Below, piece after piece: positions 12,905 through 25,323 of a stretch of 64,000 nt of DNA; position 1 is the first letter of the stretch; the number at the start of each line of letters is the position of its first letter. The stretch comes from Xenopus tropicalis (lineage: Eukaryota; Chordata; Amphibia; Anura; Pipidae). The notes beneath the pieces are model-generated. The model had not been told where the DNA came from, searched no databases, and saw only the letters and a program-made list of their open reading frames with translations. Location of the stretch: NCBI RefSeq assembly GCF_000004195.4, contig NC_030679.2, forward strand, positions 143,523,539 to 143,587,538, read 5' to 3'. Both the position numbers and the translations under genes were made by a program.

Positions 12905-12986
12905 ATAATGTATATATTGTAATATAGTTTTTGATATGTTATGTTTTTGTTTTGCTTTGTAAATGTTTTAATTTTAAATAAAAATC

Positions 12987-14059
12987 CCTATCTGATCCCC
13001 CCATTGTAAGCAGCAGTCCTGCCCTGCTTTATGGCTGAGATTCTAGCTATCTGTATAACAGAGCATTCTGTCACAGTGGCACAGATCCTATCTGATCCCC
13101 CCCATTGTAAGCAGCAGTCCTGCCTTGCTTTATGGCTGAGATTCTAGCTATCTGTATAACAGAGCATTCTGTCACAGTGGCACAGATCTGATCCCCCCAT
13201 TGTAAGCAGCAGTCCTGCCCTGCTTTATGGCTGAGATTCTAGCTATCTGTATAACAGAGCATTCTGTCACAGTGGCACAGATCCTATCTGATCCCCCCAT
13301 TGTAAGCAGCAGTCCTGCCCTGCTTTATGGCTGAGATTCTAGCTATCTGTATAACAGAGCATTCTGTCACAGTGGCACAGATCCTATCTGATCCCCCATT
13401 GTAAGCAGCAGTCCTGCCCTGCTTTATGGCTGAGATTCTAGCTATCTGTATAACAGAGCATTCTGTCACAGTGGCACAGATCCTATCTGATCCCCATTGT
13501 AAGCAGCAGTCCTGCCCTGCTTTATGGCTGAGATTCTAGCTATCTGTATAACAGAGCATTCTGTCACAGTGGCACAGATCCTATCTGATCCCCCCCATTG
13601 TAAGCAGCAGTCCTGCCCTGCTTTATGGCTGAGATTCTAGCTATCTGTATAACAGAGCATTCTGTCACAGTGGCACAGATCCTATCTGATCCCCCCATTG
13701 TAAGCAGCAGTCCTGCCCTGCTTTATGGCTGAGATTCTAGCTATCTGTATAACAGAGCATTCTGTCACAGTGGCACAGATCCTATCTGATCCCCCCATTG
13801 TAAGCAGCAGTCCTGCCCTGCTTTATGGCTGAGATTCTAGCTATCTGTATAACAGAGCATTCTGTCACAGTGGCACAGATCCTATCTGATCCCCCCATTG
13901 TAAGCAGCAGTCCTGCCCTGCTTTATGGCTGAGATTCTAGCTATCTGTATAACAGAGCATTCTGTCACAGTGGCACAGATCCTATCTGATCCCCCCCCCC
14001 ATTGTAAGCAGCAGTCCTGCCCTGCTTTATGGCTGAGATTCTAGCTATCTGTATAACAG
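12987..14059. repeat. 100-bp satellite, block S2
   Basis: About 10.7 near-identical copies directly after LINE A. Units differ mainly in the C run; one (about 13490) has only four C. The block ends abruptly mid-unit at ATAACA|GATCACCTTAAG, the same breakpoint as block S4 at 29380. Confidence 0.92.
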
Positions 14060-14366
14060 ATCACCTTAAGAAATAATTCCAAATCCTTTTTTTCATCATG
14101 TTAGTTGAACAAAATAAACTTTACTTATACTATATAAATTATATAAACCTTGTTTCCCTTAGTTTTGCCAGTACACAGTCCTGGCAAGCAGGCAGCGGCC
14201 ATTTTGTAAACACTGTTATTAAGAGAAGCTTTGTATCATCCCAAAATCTTGTTTCTGCTCCACAACCTGGCAGCCAATGCCCATGTACTGGGTACAAACA
14301 CACAGTGACATCTGGGAATTACTGAATGGAAAGTGAATGTAATTGCCTGCCCCTCCCCTGTGCCTG

Positions 14367-15160
14367 AATCATTTAACCATGAAATAAACCCAATAGGGCT
14401 GTTCTGCCCCCAATAAGGGGTAATTATATCTTAGTTGGGATCAAGTACAGGTACTGTTTTATTATTACAGAGAAAAGGGAATCATTTAACCATGAAATAA
14501 ACCCAATAGGGCTGTTCTGCCCCAATAAGGGGTAATTATATCTTAGTTGGGATCAAGTACAGGTACTGTTTTATTATTACAGAGAAAAGGGAATCATTTA
14601 ACCATTAAATAAACCCAATAGGGCTGTTCTGCCCCAATAAGGGGTAATTATATCTTAGTTGGGATCAAGTACAGGTACTGTTTTATTATTACAGAGAAAA
14701 GGGAATCATTTAACCATTAAATAAACCCAATAGGGCTGTTCTGCCCCCAATAAGGGGTAATTATATCTTAGTTGGGATCAAGTACAGGTACTGTTTTATT
14801 ATTACAGAGAAAAGGGAATCATTTAACCATTAAATAAACCCAATAGGGCTGTTCTGCCCCCAATAAGGGGTAATTATATCTTAGTTGGGATCAAGTACAG
14901 GTACTGTTTTATTATTACAGAGAAAAGGGAATCATTTAACCATGAAATAAACCCAATAGGGCTGTTCTGCCCCCAATAAGGGGTAATTATATCTTAGTTG
15001 GGATCAAGTACAGGTACTGTTTTACTATTACAGAGAAAAAGCAAATCAGTTTTAAAATTCTGAATTATTTGATTAAAATGGAGTCTATGGGAGACGGGCT
15101 TTCCGTAATTCTGAGCTTTCTGGATAATGGGTTTCCAGATAAAGGATCCCATACCTGTAC
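14367..15160. repeat. MITE with 112-bp tandem repeats (six copies)
   Basis: Six copies of the 112-bp unit, opposite in orientation to that at 4941-5606, followed by the intact element end (GGATCCCATACCTGTACTGT region, 15146-15165). The other terminus is not visible, so the element is probably truncated on the left. Confidence 0.8.
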
Positions 15161-15641
15161 TGTAGTTCTGTTTGCTCTGCCCCAGCTTAACTTTCATACC
15201 TCTCTCTCTGCTGCTGGTTGAACTCCAGGTGAGACAGTTACCCTATTTGTCCTTATTTCCCTCTGAGGCCCCTGTGTATGGCAGAGTCACTTACCCACCT
15301 CCGGGGGTTCTGAGTGCATGAAGAAGGGGCACAACAGTGACCTTAGTTCCCCCCTGAATCCTGCTGTTGGGGTGCAGATAGGTGCCTCCCAATCAGAGCT
15401 GGCGATAGGTGCCCCTCAGTCAGAGCCGGCATGCTATTGGCTCTGATAACGGCAATGGCAGCACTATATATATTCCCCTACAGATCAGACAGACAGAACG
15501 TCTATGTTTTGCTCTCCTTACCCTCCCCGTTTATCTCTACTCCGCAGGCACGCTCGGCAGGCAGATGGGGCACTTCCAATTTACTTTCATATTGTCGCAG
15601 AACCGTCCGTGGGTCACATGATGGGGGTGGATCCCCTTTCA
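15161..15641. other. non-coding block, four copies in the window
   Basis: No gene recognised. It carries a TATATATATT stretch near 15466, then the GGGTCACATGA motif near 15611. An almost identical copy is at 30936-31414; more distant relatives are at 41680-42061 and 45100-45483. The TATA-like run could be a promoter, but no transcript evidence is visible. Confidence 0.4.
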
Positions 15642-15976
15642 GTTAACTTTTAGAACGTTATAGAATGGTCAGTTCTAAGTAACTTTACAATTGGTCTTCA
15701 TTATTTATTTATCGTTTTGGAATGATACAATTTTACTGTAACTTGTTTTTTTTTATTCGGCCCCTCCCCTATTCATATTCCAGTCTCTCATCCAAACCAC
15801 TTCCTGGTTGCTAAGGTAACTTGCACCACAGAAACCAAAGAGCTACTGAAACTGCAGTCTGGAGAGCTGCTGAACAAACATTTAAATCATTCAAAAAAAC
15901 TTCAAATAATAAAAAAGGAAGACCAATTGCAAGTTGTCTCAGAATATGACTCCCTACATCATATTAAAGGTTAACT
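15642..15976. mobile_element. MITE with ~65-bp terminal inverted repeats
   Basis: The left arm starts GTTAACTTTTAGAACGTTAT and reaches CAATTGGTCTTC; the right arm read on the minus strand starts GTTAACCTTTAATATGATGT and reaches the same CAATTGGTCTTC. There is no coding capacity. The TTAA-like ends suggest a piggyBac/Kolobok type (inferred). Confidence 0.65.
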
Positions 15977-16668
15977 CAAAGGTGACCAACCCCTGAAATG
16001 ATATTGGTGAGAAGTGCTTACTTCTTTTCAAAGTAATAATTATGAGATAATTTCGACGTTTAAAGTCATAATTACAAGTTTGACCCCCATCTGTAATAAA
16101 ATGCACAAAGTTGGCCCAGGAGCAGTTACCCATGGAAACCAATAAGATGCTTGCTTGTACACAGGTGCCCAGAACATGCTACTAGCTGATTGGCTGCTAT
16201 AGCAAACTTTGCTTCTAGCATTACATAACCCCACTAAAGTCTGGCCCAGTGCTCTTCCGTAGAAACCTGTGTAGGGCCCGTCATAGCTCCACCCAGTGAT
16301 GTCACTGCCCCACGTCTTCTCCGCCCCATGACATCACAGCCTTACCTCTTCTCCGCCCCCGTGATGTCATTTCCCACCCCCACACAAAGTCACATGAACG
16401 AACGGAGCTTTGAAAATTTTAGGGTTCTACAAAGGGTAGGTTAGGGCAGAAAATAAGTACTTACCCTAAGGGGGTAAATAAACTCATAAACTTTTTTCTC
16501 TGCGACTTGGGAAAAAAAATCCAAGCATATCCAAGCAAATAGGCCCCCTAAGTCTCATCATTAATCTATTGGCTAAACAAAGAGCAGCTTGGCTTTATTC
16601 CATTCAGTGGGATGCTGGAAAGGACACATTCATCATAATAACCTAAAAAACTATTCTTCAGTTAAAAA
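15977..16668. other. intergenic, no gene recognised
   Basis: Includes repeated GTGATGTCA / ATGACATCAC motifs at about 16300-16370 and ends with GTTAAAAA, the target duplication of the next element. No exon-like open frame was seen. Confidence 0.35.
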
Positions 16669-17444
16669 CAGGGCAGCCATCAGGGGGGCACAGGGGGGAC
16701 AGTTGTTCCAGGCCCGGACGATGGTTGCTTTAAAGGGGGCCCGGCCGTGATACAGTTTTTTAGCTCTGGCCCCCTTTAAAGAACTCCGGGCCCTGTCATT
16801 GGTCCAATGTTCAGATGCAGCGGGGAGCCGGCACATATCAAGAGGACACAGATGAAGGAAGTCACCGGTGGGGGAGCTGGAGGATGCTGGAGGAAGCCGC
16901 AGGGGAGCCAGAGGAAGGAGCTGGGGTGGAGGGGGGGAAGCCGCAGGCGATCTGGAGGAAGTCACTGGGGGTGGAGCTGGAGGATACTGGGGGGAGCCAC
17001 AGGAGGACACTGGGGGGGTGCTGTGCAGATGCAGCAGGGAGCCGGAGGATTCTGGTGGAAGCTGGGGGGAAGTCAGAGGATGCTTGGGGGGGAGCTGGAG
17101 GATGCTGGAAAGGACTATGGGGGAGAGCCAGAGGATGCTCGGGTGGGGTGGGAGCTGGAGGATGCTTGGAAGGACTGGGGGGGGAGCCGGAAGATGCTTG
17201 GGGGGGGGGGTGGGAGCTGGAGGATGCTGGAAAGGACTCTGGGGGGGAGCTGGAGGACCGGTCAGGGGGGTAACTTGAGGATGCTGGGGGGCCCTGGCAA
17301 CCCATGTTTTAGCGGGGCCCTGGCTACCAATGTCTGTGTGTCCTTTGTACTGATGGGAGGGGCCATTGGAAGGCAGGGCGTGGGAGGAGGGGGGCCCAGA
17401 AACTTTTGTTGTGAGGGGCCCCGTGATTTCTGATGGCGGCCCTG
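16669..17444. mobile_element. non-autonomous hAT-type element, unit A copy
   Basis: It starts CAGGGCAGCCATCAGG and ends CTGATGGCGGCCCTG, flanked by a perfect 8-bp duplication GTTAAAAA (16661-16668 and 17445-17452). The interior is a G-rich minisatellite (about 16860-17290) whose long open frames in several registers are by-products of repeat composition. Confidence 0.85.
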
Positions 17445-17452
17445 GTTAAAAA

Positions 17453-18281
17453 TATCAGGCTTTGTAGAAATGGTATTGCATTTTCAAAAGTGTAAGCAAA
17501 GTTAGAGTTCCATGTAGAAGCCTTTAGGTCCCTTTCATTTCCTTGTGTTACTTGCCCTTTAAAAAGGGCAGTTGTTCAACATGCATTCAGTAACCCTTTA
17601 TTAGCTGTATTGCTGACTGTAATTAGCTGTATTACTACTACTAACTCCCCCAGATTTAAGTGGAGGGACAGGGTGAGAGGAAGCTGAACTGTAACTTTCA
17701 ACCCACGCAGCTATGGAACCAATGAAGGAGGCCACTGGTTCTTCAGCTGAATAAACAATTTATTAATAAGCAGTAGCAGGTACTTCTCAGTAAATCAGGA
17801 TAAATCAGAGACATGTGAAAAACATGTTGATGGACAAATCTGGCCCATGGTCCTCCTGTTGGACACCCCTTGTCTGGAACATCTAAGTCAACATCTAAGT
17901 CAAAAAGCTGTGGCCCCAAGATCTCATCTACTGCACCCACATTGTCCCACACCCACCGTCTGTCCTTCACAGAATCATAGCCGTTACTTAAAAACCCATT
18001 TCCAGTGGATAAATCATGAATATATATGGGACATGAATATATATGGGACACCAGAGACCCCTAAATATTACAGTTACATCAGTTTGACTCCAATCTACTG
18101 GACTGTACCATGAGAGACAAGAGAACTATAAGTAATGGGCCGCCCTGAAGACTGAACCAAGCTTCCTGTTAGTGGGTATGTCCCGCTGGGCCCTGTGGGC
18201 TTGCTTCCTGTTGACTTTGCCCTATGTCTTCCACCCACAATTCCTTTAGATTTTTAGACTTTAAGTTTCTGTACTTCTACA
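17453..18281. other. intergenic, no gene recognised
   Basis: No gene seen. A GAATAAACAATTTATTAATA stretch at about 17750-17769 is reminiscent of an LTR or 3'-end sequence, but no matching partner repeat was found. Confidence 0.35.
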
Positions 18282-18585
18282 CAAGGGGTCCCCAACCTTT
18301 CTTACTCGGGAGTAAGTCAAATGTAAAAAGACTTGGGGAGCAACACAAGCATCATAAAAGTTCAAGGAGGAGCCAAATAAGGGCTGTGATTGGCTATTAG
18401 GGGCCGCTATGCACCCTATCAGCTTACAGGGGCTTTATTTGGTAGGAAATCTTGTTTTTATTCATCCAAAACTTGCCCCCAAGTCAGGAATTCAAAAATA
18501 ACTCCCTGGTTTGGGGGCACTGAGAGCAACACCCAAGGGGTTGGGGAGCAACATGTTGCCCTGAGCCACTGGTTGGGGATCACTG
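18282..18585. mobile_element. hAT-type MITE (CCCCAACC family), unit A copy
   Basis: The left end CAAGGGGTCCCCAACC is inverted at the right end GGTTGGGGATCACTG. The same family with a good 8-bp duplication is at 62405-62705. Here the right end abuts a 112-bp repeat array directly, so the original duplication is lost. Confidence 0.65.
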
Positions 18586-19018
18586 CCCTTTTCTCTGTAA
18601 TAATAAAACAGTACCTGTACTTGATCCCAACTAAGATATAATTACCCCTTATTGGGGGCAGAACAGCCCTATTGGGTTTATTTAATGGTTAAATGATTCC
18701 CTTTTCTCTGTAATAATAAAACAGTACCTGTACTTGATCCCAACTAAGATATAATTACCCCTTATTGGGGGCAGAACAGCCCTATTGGGTTTATTTCATG
18801 GTTAAAATGATTCCCCTTTTCTCTGTAATAATAAACAGTACCTGTACTTGATCCCAACTAAGATATAATTACCCCTTATTGGGGGCAGAACAGCCCTATT
18901 GGGTTTATTTAATGGTTAAATGATTCCCTTTTCTCTGTAATAATAAAACAGTACCTGTACTTGATCCCAACTAAGATATAATTACCCCTTATTGGGGCAG
19001 AACAGCCCTATTGGGTTC
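18586..19018. repeat. 112-bp tandem repeat array (four copies) downstream of gene 2
   Basis: Four units of the MITE-derived 112-bp repeat. It stops within the unit at CCCTATTGGGTTCAG, where sequence shared with genes 3 and 4 begins. No MITE terminus remains at either side. Confidence 0.8.
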
Positions 19019-19233
19019 AGTATAATTGCAGCAGTAAGGGGATGTTGCATCCAATGCAGTTGCGGCATTATAGGGAAAAGCAATGAGCGGCTTTGGGTGC
19101 AAGTACCTTTGGTGGATGATGTAAGTTTGCACAATAAGGGAGACCATTTTTGAGGTCCTAAATGAGCCCTTTAATGTCTTCACCAACAAATCAACAGGGG
19201 GAAGAATATTCAGTGGACGGGGGGACATATTTT

Positions 19234-20863
19234 TCAGCACTGTGCCTGGGGTGAGAGGTATGACTCTAGGGTTGACATGTCTATGTCTAACAAATGTTGT
19301 TCCCCTAGTGCATGGGAAGGAGTAATTGCTTGGCAGAAGCGAGTTAGCTCCGGGCACAGGCTCGTTTCAGCGTACATGCAAAAAACAACATTGGTCCCTG
19401 CGGGGAGCACTCGCTGCATCTCAATCAGCTGGTGTAGGACGTGGGTTTGTGCAGATACAGGATCCGTTCCAAACAGGTCAATGTCAAACCGGTACATTCC
19501 ACCTCCTAGGGGCACTGGGAATGGAGGGGTGCCCAGGCTAAGAAACCCACAGGGAGAGCAGGAGAGAGTGGAAGGGCTAGGGAGGCAAGAGGAACACGTG
19601 AGTGGCGCCACATTGGGTGAGGAAGGTTCCTGGTGTGTAGGAGCTGAATCATGGCTTCTGGATTCAGTTATGTCTGGGGCAACATGGACCTCACTGGCAT
19701 CACTGGATTTGGGAGAAGCAGAGGGTTGGGAATAGAACCAGACAACTCCTTGTCGGAACAATAACTCTAGGTTGGATCTGCGAATGGAGACAGGAAGAGA
19801 ACTCTGGATGAGAAGCCCCTTGGGGAGCAGCCCCTCCATAGTGCAGGGATCCTCAAACAGACGTAGAACCTCAGAAGGACTCAGGGCCACAAGAGGTCTT
19901 CTCCCACCTACACCCTCCAGCCGGTGCTCCAGCAACTTGATCTTTTCCTCCATCTGCTCATAGGGAATTACCACTGAGATAAGAGCCTAACAAAAAGGGA
20001 TACAATATGGGAAATGATCAGGGAAAGAGACCACCCGTTCTTGCTGTTTAAATCAATGGACCCCTATGAAAGTAACAATAGGAACATAAGGAGAAGATAC
20101 CTTAGAATTTAGCAGATGATATTTGTTCAGAACTGCGGGCTCAATGTCTTTTGGTCCTAAAAAAAACCGTATTTTGGTGACCGTCGGATGGTTGGAGTGC
20201 AGGTTGTCAAGACAAAACTTCTGCAATGCTTTGGCTACCCCGCGGCCTCTCATCCAGGGGGCAACTCGGAGACCATCGGCCACAGCTGTTGTACCATCGT
20301 CTACAAGCATGAAGCATAAAAAACCAACCTAAATGGAAAAATTCAAAAACTTTAGTGACTACTGATTCTGATCAATAAGGTAAAAAATTAAATATGCCTC
20401 CGGGTTCCACCACAAATTTCCATAGAAAATCCAATGACGGAGCTGGGGGCAGTGAGGGGTAGGGGATCAGATAGTTCGGCACGACGTAGGGGACATACAG
20501 TATTAAGCGTGGGCCTATATACCCCCCCTTGGAACAGGAGGCAGAAATAACCAATCACAAATAAGCATAAGGCCAAGGAACTGCTTTTGACATAATGAGA
20601 CTTTTTGTGCAACTGTGATGTGGTTGGTAAATGACCCATTTTGAGTATCTTTATTGGCTGCTTTTTCCATCTCCCCTACTTACCACTTTGCCTTCAGACT
20701 TTGCCAGGAACATCTTCCGCAGAGGGTCTTTCAACCACAGGAGGTACCTGAACACCCGGGAGTCCAACCCTCCATGTATACCGGCCGACATGGAGACAAA
20801 CTCGTCATAGTCCTGGGCAGTGGCAGGAACCATCTGCAGGTCCGGGGGGGAATTTTCTAACAT
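19234..20863 (-). CDS. NAT16/HISAT-like GNAT N-acetyltransferase, paralogue 2
   Basis: Exons: 20684-20863 (starts MLENSPPD, 60 codons), 20101-20328 (76 codons) and 19234-19986 (250 codons plus stop); 386 aa. Donors are GTAAGT and GTATCT, acceptors TTTAG and TTAG, all phase 0. The acetyl-CoA site is RVAPWMRGRGVA (about residues 81-92). Exon 3 holds the C-terminal family block (MYRFDIDLFGTDP, AETSLCPEL) and ends SYLSPQAQC. It belongs with genes 3 and 4: residue 41 is L in RYLLW, where genes 1, 5 and 6 have H in RYHEW. An open frame extends upstream of MLEN to 20977, but MLEN aligns with the start in gene 4, where the upstream frame is closed. The 100-bp satellite begins about 180 bp upstream. 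Histidine as substrate is inferred from the family. Confidence 0.87.
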
Positions 20864-21040
20864 GGCAAATATAAATGCTACGGCCCCGGCGCCGACACCA
20901 GATGTACCGATGAACCTTCCATAGGGGAAAGAAGGGCACAATGAGCCAGATGGAATAAGATAATAATTTTTTTGCAAAGGAATTCATAATTAGTAATTGT
21001 GGTACGTGTATCCCTTAACCAGTCATTACCATTATACTGC

Positions 21041-21833
21041 AGCAGTCCTGCCCTGCTTTATGGCTGAGATTCTAGCTATCTGTATAACAGAGCATTCTGT
21101 CACAGTGGCACAGATCCTATCTGATCCCCCCATTGTAAGCAGCAGTCCTGCCCTGCTTTATGGCTGAGATTCTAGCTATCTGTATAACAGAGCATTCTGT
21201 CACAGTGGCACAGATCCTATCTGATCCCCCCCATTGTAAGCAGCAGTCCTGCCCTGCTTTATGGCTGAGATTCTAGCTATCTGTATAACAGAGCATTCTG
21301 TCACAGTGGCACAGATCCTATCTGATCCCCCCCATTGTAAGCAGCAGTCCTGCCCTGCTTTATGGCTGAGATTCTAGCTATCTGTATAACAGAGCATTCT
21401 GTCACAGTGGCACAGATCCTATCTGATCCCCCCATTGTAAGCAGCAGTCCTGCCCTGCTTTATGGCTGAGATTCTAGCTATCTGTATAACAGAGCATTCT
21501 GTCACAGTGGCACAGATCCTATCTGATCCCCCCATTGTAAGCAGCAGTCCTGCCCTGCTTTATGGCTGAGATTCTAGCTATCTGTATAACAGAGCATTCT
21601 GTCACAGTGGCACAGATCCTATCTGATCCCCCCATTGTAAGCAGCAGTCCTGCCCTGCTTTATGGCTGAGATTCTAGCTATCTGTATAACAGAGCATTCT
21701 GTCACAGCGGCACAGATCCTATCTGATCCCCCCATTGTAAGCAGCAGTCCTGCCCTGCTTTATGGCTGAGATTCTAGCTATCTGTATAACAGAGCATTCT
21801 GTCACAGTGGCACAGATCCTATCTGATCCCCAT
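21041..21833. repeat. 100-bp satellite, block S3
   Basis: About eight copies between gene 2 and LINE B. The last copy is cut after CCTATCTGATCCCCAT (21818-21833), a form with only four C that recurs exactly on the other side of LINE B. Confidence 0.92.
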
Positions 21834-21864
21834 AGGAAGAGGGTGTGTCTGATAGAGCTCGTCC

Positions 21865-24800
21865 ATGTCTGGAGCAAGCCCAGGCCCTGCTAGGGCTGGT
21901 AGAGCTCCTCGCAAATCTGAGGCCCAGGCTTTGGGGCCTAGCCCATGTGCTGAAATTTCAAGGCCAAAACTAAGGTCATCTTCGCTGGGAACCCCTAGAT
22001 CTACTAGGAGGAGGAACAGCAGCGACAGTGATATGGAGGTAGAGAAAACTGTGCAAGAGGCCAGAAAACTAAAGCAAAAGAATGTACAGGTTGCAAGAGA
22101 TCAGGAAGTTGGGCTTCGGCGTGGAGCAGCTTGTGAAGGATTTTCTTCCTCTGAAGGTCCCCCCTCCACCCCTTCAACAACCCCCAAACCAAAAGGAAAG
22201 CAAAATGAGAAGGCAAAGCAAACACCAAAGAAACCTGTGAGTACTAAACCCCAGAAACTGCAGGGGCAGCCAGCAATGCCTGCAGGTACAGCTAAGGCTG
22301 TGGAGGCTGGAGTGAGTGCAGCCGAAGATGCGGCTGAACTGCACAGAGCACCGTCAGATGGTACCAGAACGCGAGCAGCAAAGATGCCCGGCAGTCCTTC
22401 CGTTCCAGACTTGGTGCCAAACCCAATATCTGCAGAGTCTGAGGAGGGAGCCTGTCAGGTTTTGGGCCACAAGGGTGAACAAACTGCTGGTAAGAACTTA
22501 CCTTCTTCTGCAGAGGAACCGCTAGTGTCCAACATGGTGCCCGCTGGCAAAGCTGAAGCTGAGAGTCCCATCAGTGCTGGCAGGGGCACTGGCACCGCAG
22601 AGGTAAATACAGCAGGGAATAGCCATGAAAGCAAGCAGTCAGCAGCACTCCACAAGCAGCTAAAGCAGGCAGGTGCTGAAGGGGTTAACAACACAGGTGC
22701 AAGTCATCTAGGTGAGCAGGCAGCTCAGGTGCAAAAGCCTCATACTGTGAAGCAGCACATTCACATGGCAGCAAGTGAAGGGGAATCGTCTGCTATGGAT
22801 ACAGAGGGGGAGAGCCGGTTTAAAGGGGAAGTAAAGAGCACAAGCAGGAAAAAAATAAAAATCAGCCCATAACAGCAGAAAGAGTTGCGGAAGCTCTAAA
22901 TGAATTAGCAGCTCTTCAGAATGAGAAAAAGAAGTTGCAACTGTCTATTAAATGTCTTGTTAACTTATTTGCCGTGTCTGATGAGAAACACAAAGTGGCT
23001 ACAAAGCAAAAGAAAGATGCATTGTGTAGAGAACTGTCTGATGTGGAATCCAGGATACAGACATTATTTCAGGAAGTCGGGCCATGGAAGGAAGTGTATC
23101 AGAACAAACAGAGATTTGACGCAATGCAGCCTTCCTACCAAGCCACACGCAGGAGGTACAATGTACAGACTGTCAGGCACTCAAGCACCTCAAACAGTGC
23201 CGCCAGCTCAGAGAGTGACACGGAATTCACCAAACCTTTGCCTCCCCGGAGACAGAGGGGAAAGGAGAAAGTGAACTGGCAAAATATGGCTTTCAGTGAG
23301 AAGGAGCTGGAAGAGCAGGAGAGAAAAAAGCAGGAGCAAAAAAGTTTCAAAGTGAATGTCCCGCAAGTCACCGCAGACGTCGAAGCAACCTATGCGATTG
23401 GGTCTGACCAAGACTTCCCAGCATTGCCCACAGCAGAGGGAAAGAGCCCAGCGAGCCCACCAGCACCGCCCAAGCCCAGTCCCTGGGAGAATCCTTGTGA
23501 GCCAGAAGGGGAACCATCTACTCGCAGCAACATGGAAGTACCTTCTGTTCCTCAGGGGGTGGTGCAAGTACCTGTGGTGGTGCAAGTACCTGTGGTGGGG
23601 CAAGTACCTGTGGGGGTGCAAGTACCTGTGGGGGTGACTGAGGAACATGGAGAGAGTGAGGTGCAGAGTGAGTCTGTGGGGGAAGTGAATGCTGAGTGTG
23701 ATGGACAAGTGGCAGTCACACAAAGGGTTAATGTTGGAAGGCCAATCAGGGAGGCAGAGCAAGGGACACAGAATGGAGGCAGATCAGAGGCTGGTCAGCG
23801 CCCAGACAGGAGTGGAGCTCAGCAGGGACAGGGAGCCCAGGTAGAGGTGGAGACAATACAGGCAGGGGGTGAGACTATAGCGGTAAATCCCTCACAGTTT
23901 TGGGAAAGGAGGAGACTCTTTGCCACCCCAGATTTTTCAGATAATGAGCCCTTCAGAAGGAAGAACTGGGTGAAAATCAAATGGGATGGTAACAAGGATG
24001 AGGCCCCCCCCAGGAAATTTATTGTAAAGAACCTCCTGTTAGATGGTATGGGCTTTACTCCCGGAGACCTCTCCGCTGTCATGGCTCAATCAAGCATCGA
24101 ATTTGATGTTACCTTTAATCTCCCTGATGCTCTGGATCATTTCTGGCGCATTTACAATATACAGAGTAGGGCGGGTCACCAGAACTGGGATAAGTTAGTA
24201 GTTATTCCTATGACAAGGCCCCAGACGAAGAACATTACGGTAATAATGAAAAACGATGCTGTCCCACAGGAAGACATCCTCATGTGGTTAAGGCGCCAGT
24301 GCACGGTCTTAACACCCTTAGTAAAAGCTTTCGATGAGGATGGAGTTTGGGCAGGGGTCTGGAAAACGCAGGTAAAACTAAACATGTCGGGCAATGTGCC
24401 GCAACACCTGCCCAACTCATTCTTCCTAGGGAGGGAGCGAGGTGTGTGCTTCTATGTGGGACAGCCTCGGAAATGTTTCAAATGTGGGGCAGGTGACCAT
24501 CTGGCCAAGTCATGTGAGGTCCTTAGGTGCGCCCTTTGTAATGTGGTAGGTCACGAGGCGGAGAGCTGTAACCGCATACGGTGCAACCTATGCAATCGAA
24601 TGGGCCATATGCATAGGAAGTGTCCCGAGGCCTATCACAACGTAGTGAAAACTATTCCCGGAGATAGACAGGGAAATGAGGAGGGAAATGGTGCCACCGC
24701 AGGAAGGAGACACGGGGCAGGAAGGAGCAGAGGTTCAGGGGCCGCAAGAGGAGGTGGTGTCTAAAAGATCTATGACTAAGGGTCCCAAACATGACAGAAG

Positions 24801-25323
24801 GAAGGAGAAAAGGCCAGACAGAGAGGTGAAAAGGAACCCTAACAATACAGGGAGGAAAGATAATGAAGGTTGGGAGTTTCAGAAAAGTAAAGCAAAAAAT
24901 AAAAACAAAAGAAATGCTGACCTGTTAGACCCAGGGGAGAGTAGCTCAGGGGTCTGTTCTTTCTCACTCAGCACTAAGAACAAGTTTTCGGTGCTGGAGG
25001 AGGAGCCGGACAGCTGGGGCGACAGGGCAGAAAGAGAGGAGGAGTTAGAGAGGATGCGCAGGGAGGAAGAAAGAGAACAGGAGCAGATGGAAATCCAACT
25101 TGCATCACAAAAGAGAGGTAGGGAAACCGAGGATCAGCCAGTAAGGAAGAAAGGTGTGGGGGGGGCAGTAACTGGAGATCCGGGTGGTGGTACAGTTGGC
25201 CTTGAGGATGATGTGCAGGTCCAATCAGGTCCTCAGGCGAAACGATTTGGAGAGGCTACAGGTCAGCAGGCAAAGAAGGCAAATTTGTCAATTAGGGTTC
25301 ATGATGGCGCAAACTCAAATTAG
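21865..25323 (+). pseudogene. LINE B ORF1 (nucleic-acid-binding protein), frameshifted
   Basis: It starts MSGASPGP at 21865 and stays open to 22872. Coding continues in another frame from about 22850 (coiled coil, then a QVPV repeat near 23565-23630), reaches three CX2CX4HX4C knuckles (CFKCGAGDHLAKSC, CALCNVVGHEAESC, CNLCNRMGHMHRKC) at about 24475-24620, and is closed at 24764. A third piece (24676-25323) is the charged C-terminus in the original frame. The first change lies at an A7 run near 22850. The QVPV tandem repeat is absent from LINE A. The end overlaps the ORF2 start (ATG 25301) by 23 bp. Confidence 0.85.

Larger units (their letters stand above)
6307..12986 (+). mobile_element. Tx1-type LINE A, full length but frameshifted
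   Basis: A ~6.7-kb non-LTR retrotransposon with ORF1 (coiled coil, three CCHC knuckles), ORF2 (apurinic-type endonuclease, reverse transcriptase, C-terminal CCHC) and an A-rich AAATAAAAA tail. The 5' end (GAAGAGAG) matches that of LINE B, which supports full length. The flanking satellite gives an apparent target duplication of 33-34 bp (6273-6306 and 12987-13019, differing by one C). The 3' junction abuts CCTATCTGATCC, exactly as in LINE B. The Tx1 clade is known for target-specific members such as Tx1L, which inserts into Tx1D. Several frameshifts make this copy inactive. Confidence 0.9.
14060..21040. repeat. segmental duplication, unit A (contains gene 2)
   Basis: Nearly identical in order and sequence to 29381-37250. 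Both start at GATCACCTTAAGAAAT next to the satellite and end where the satellite resumes upstream of the gene. The ~890-bp length difference is explained by eight fewer 112-bp repeats here (6 versus 10 and 4 versus 8). The first 300 bp hold no recognisable gene. Confidence 0.9.

Noticed and set aside
12987..14059. Regularly spaced repeats that could suggest a CRISPR array
   Set aside because: Units are head-to-tail with no unique spacers, in a vertebrate genome; this is a satellite.
15460..15475. TATATATATT run as a gene promoter
   Set aside because: No coding exon follows on either strand; kept only as a note in the block description.
16807..17433. 208-codon glycine/tryptophan-rich open frame (also near 2892 and 32642)
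   Set aside because: Lies wholly within the G-rich interior of a hAT-type MITE; open in all three frames because stop codons are rare in the repeat.
18989..19357. 122-codon minus-strand frame beyond the gene 2 stop (also after genes 3 and 4)
   Set aside because: It overlaps exon 3 in another frame and runs into the 112-bp repeats; it is conserved only because the DNA is duplicated.
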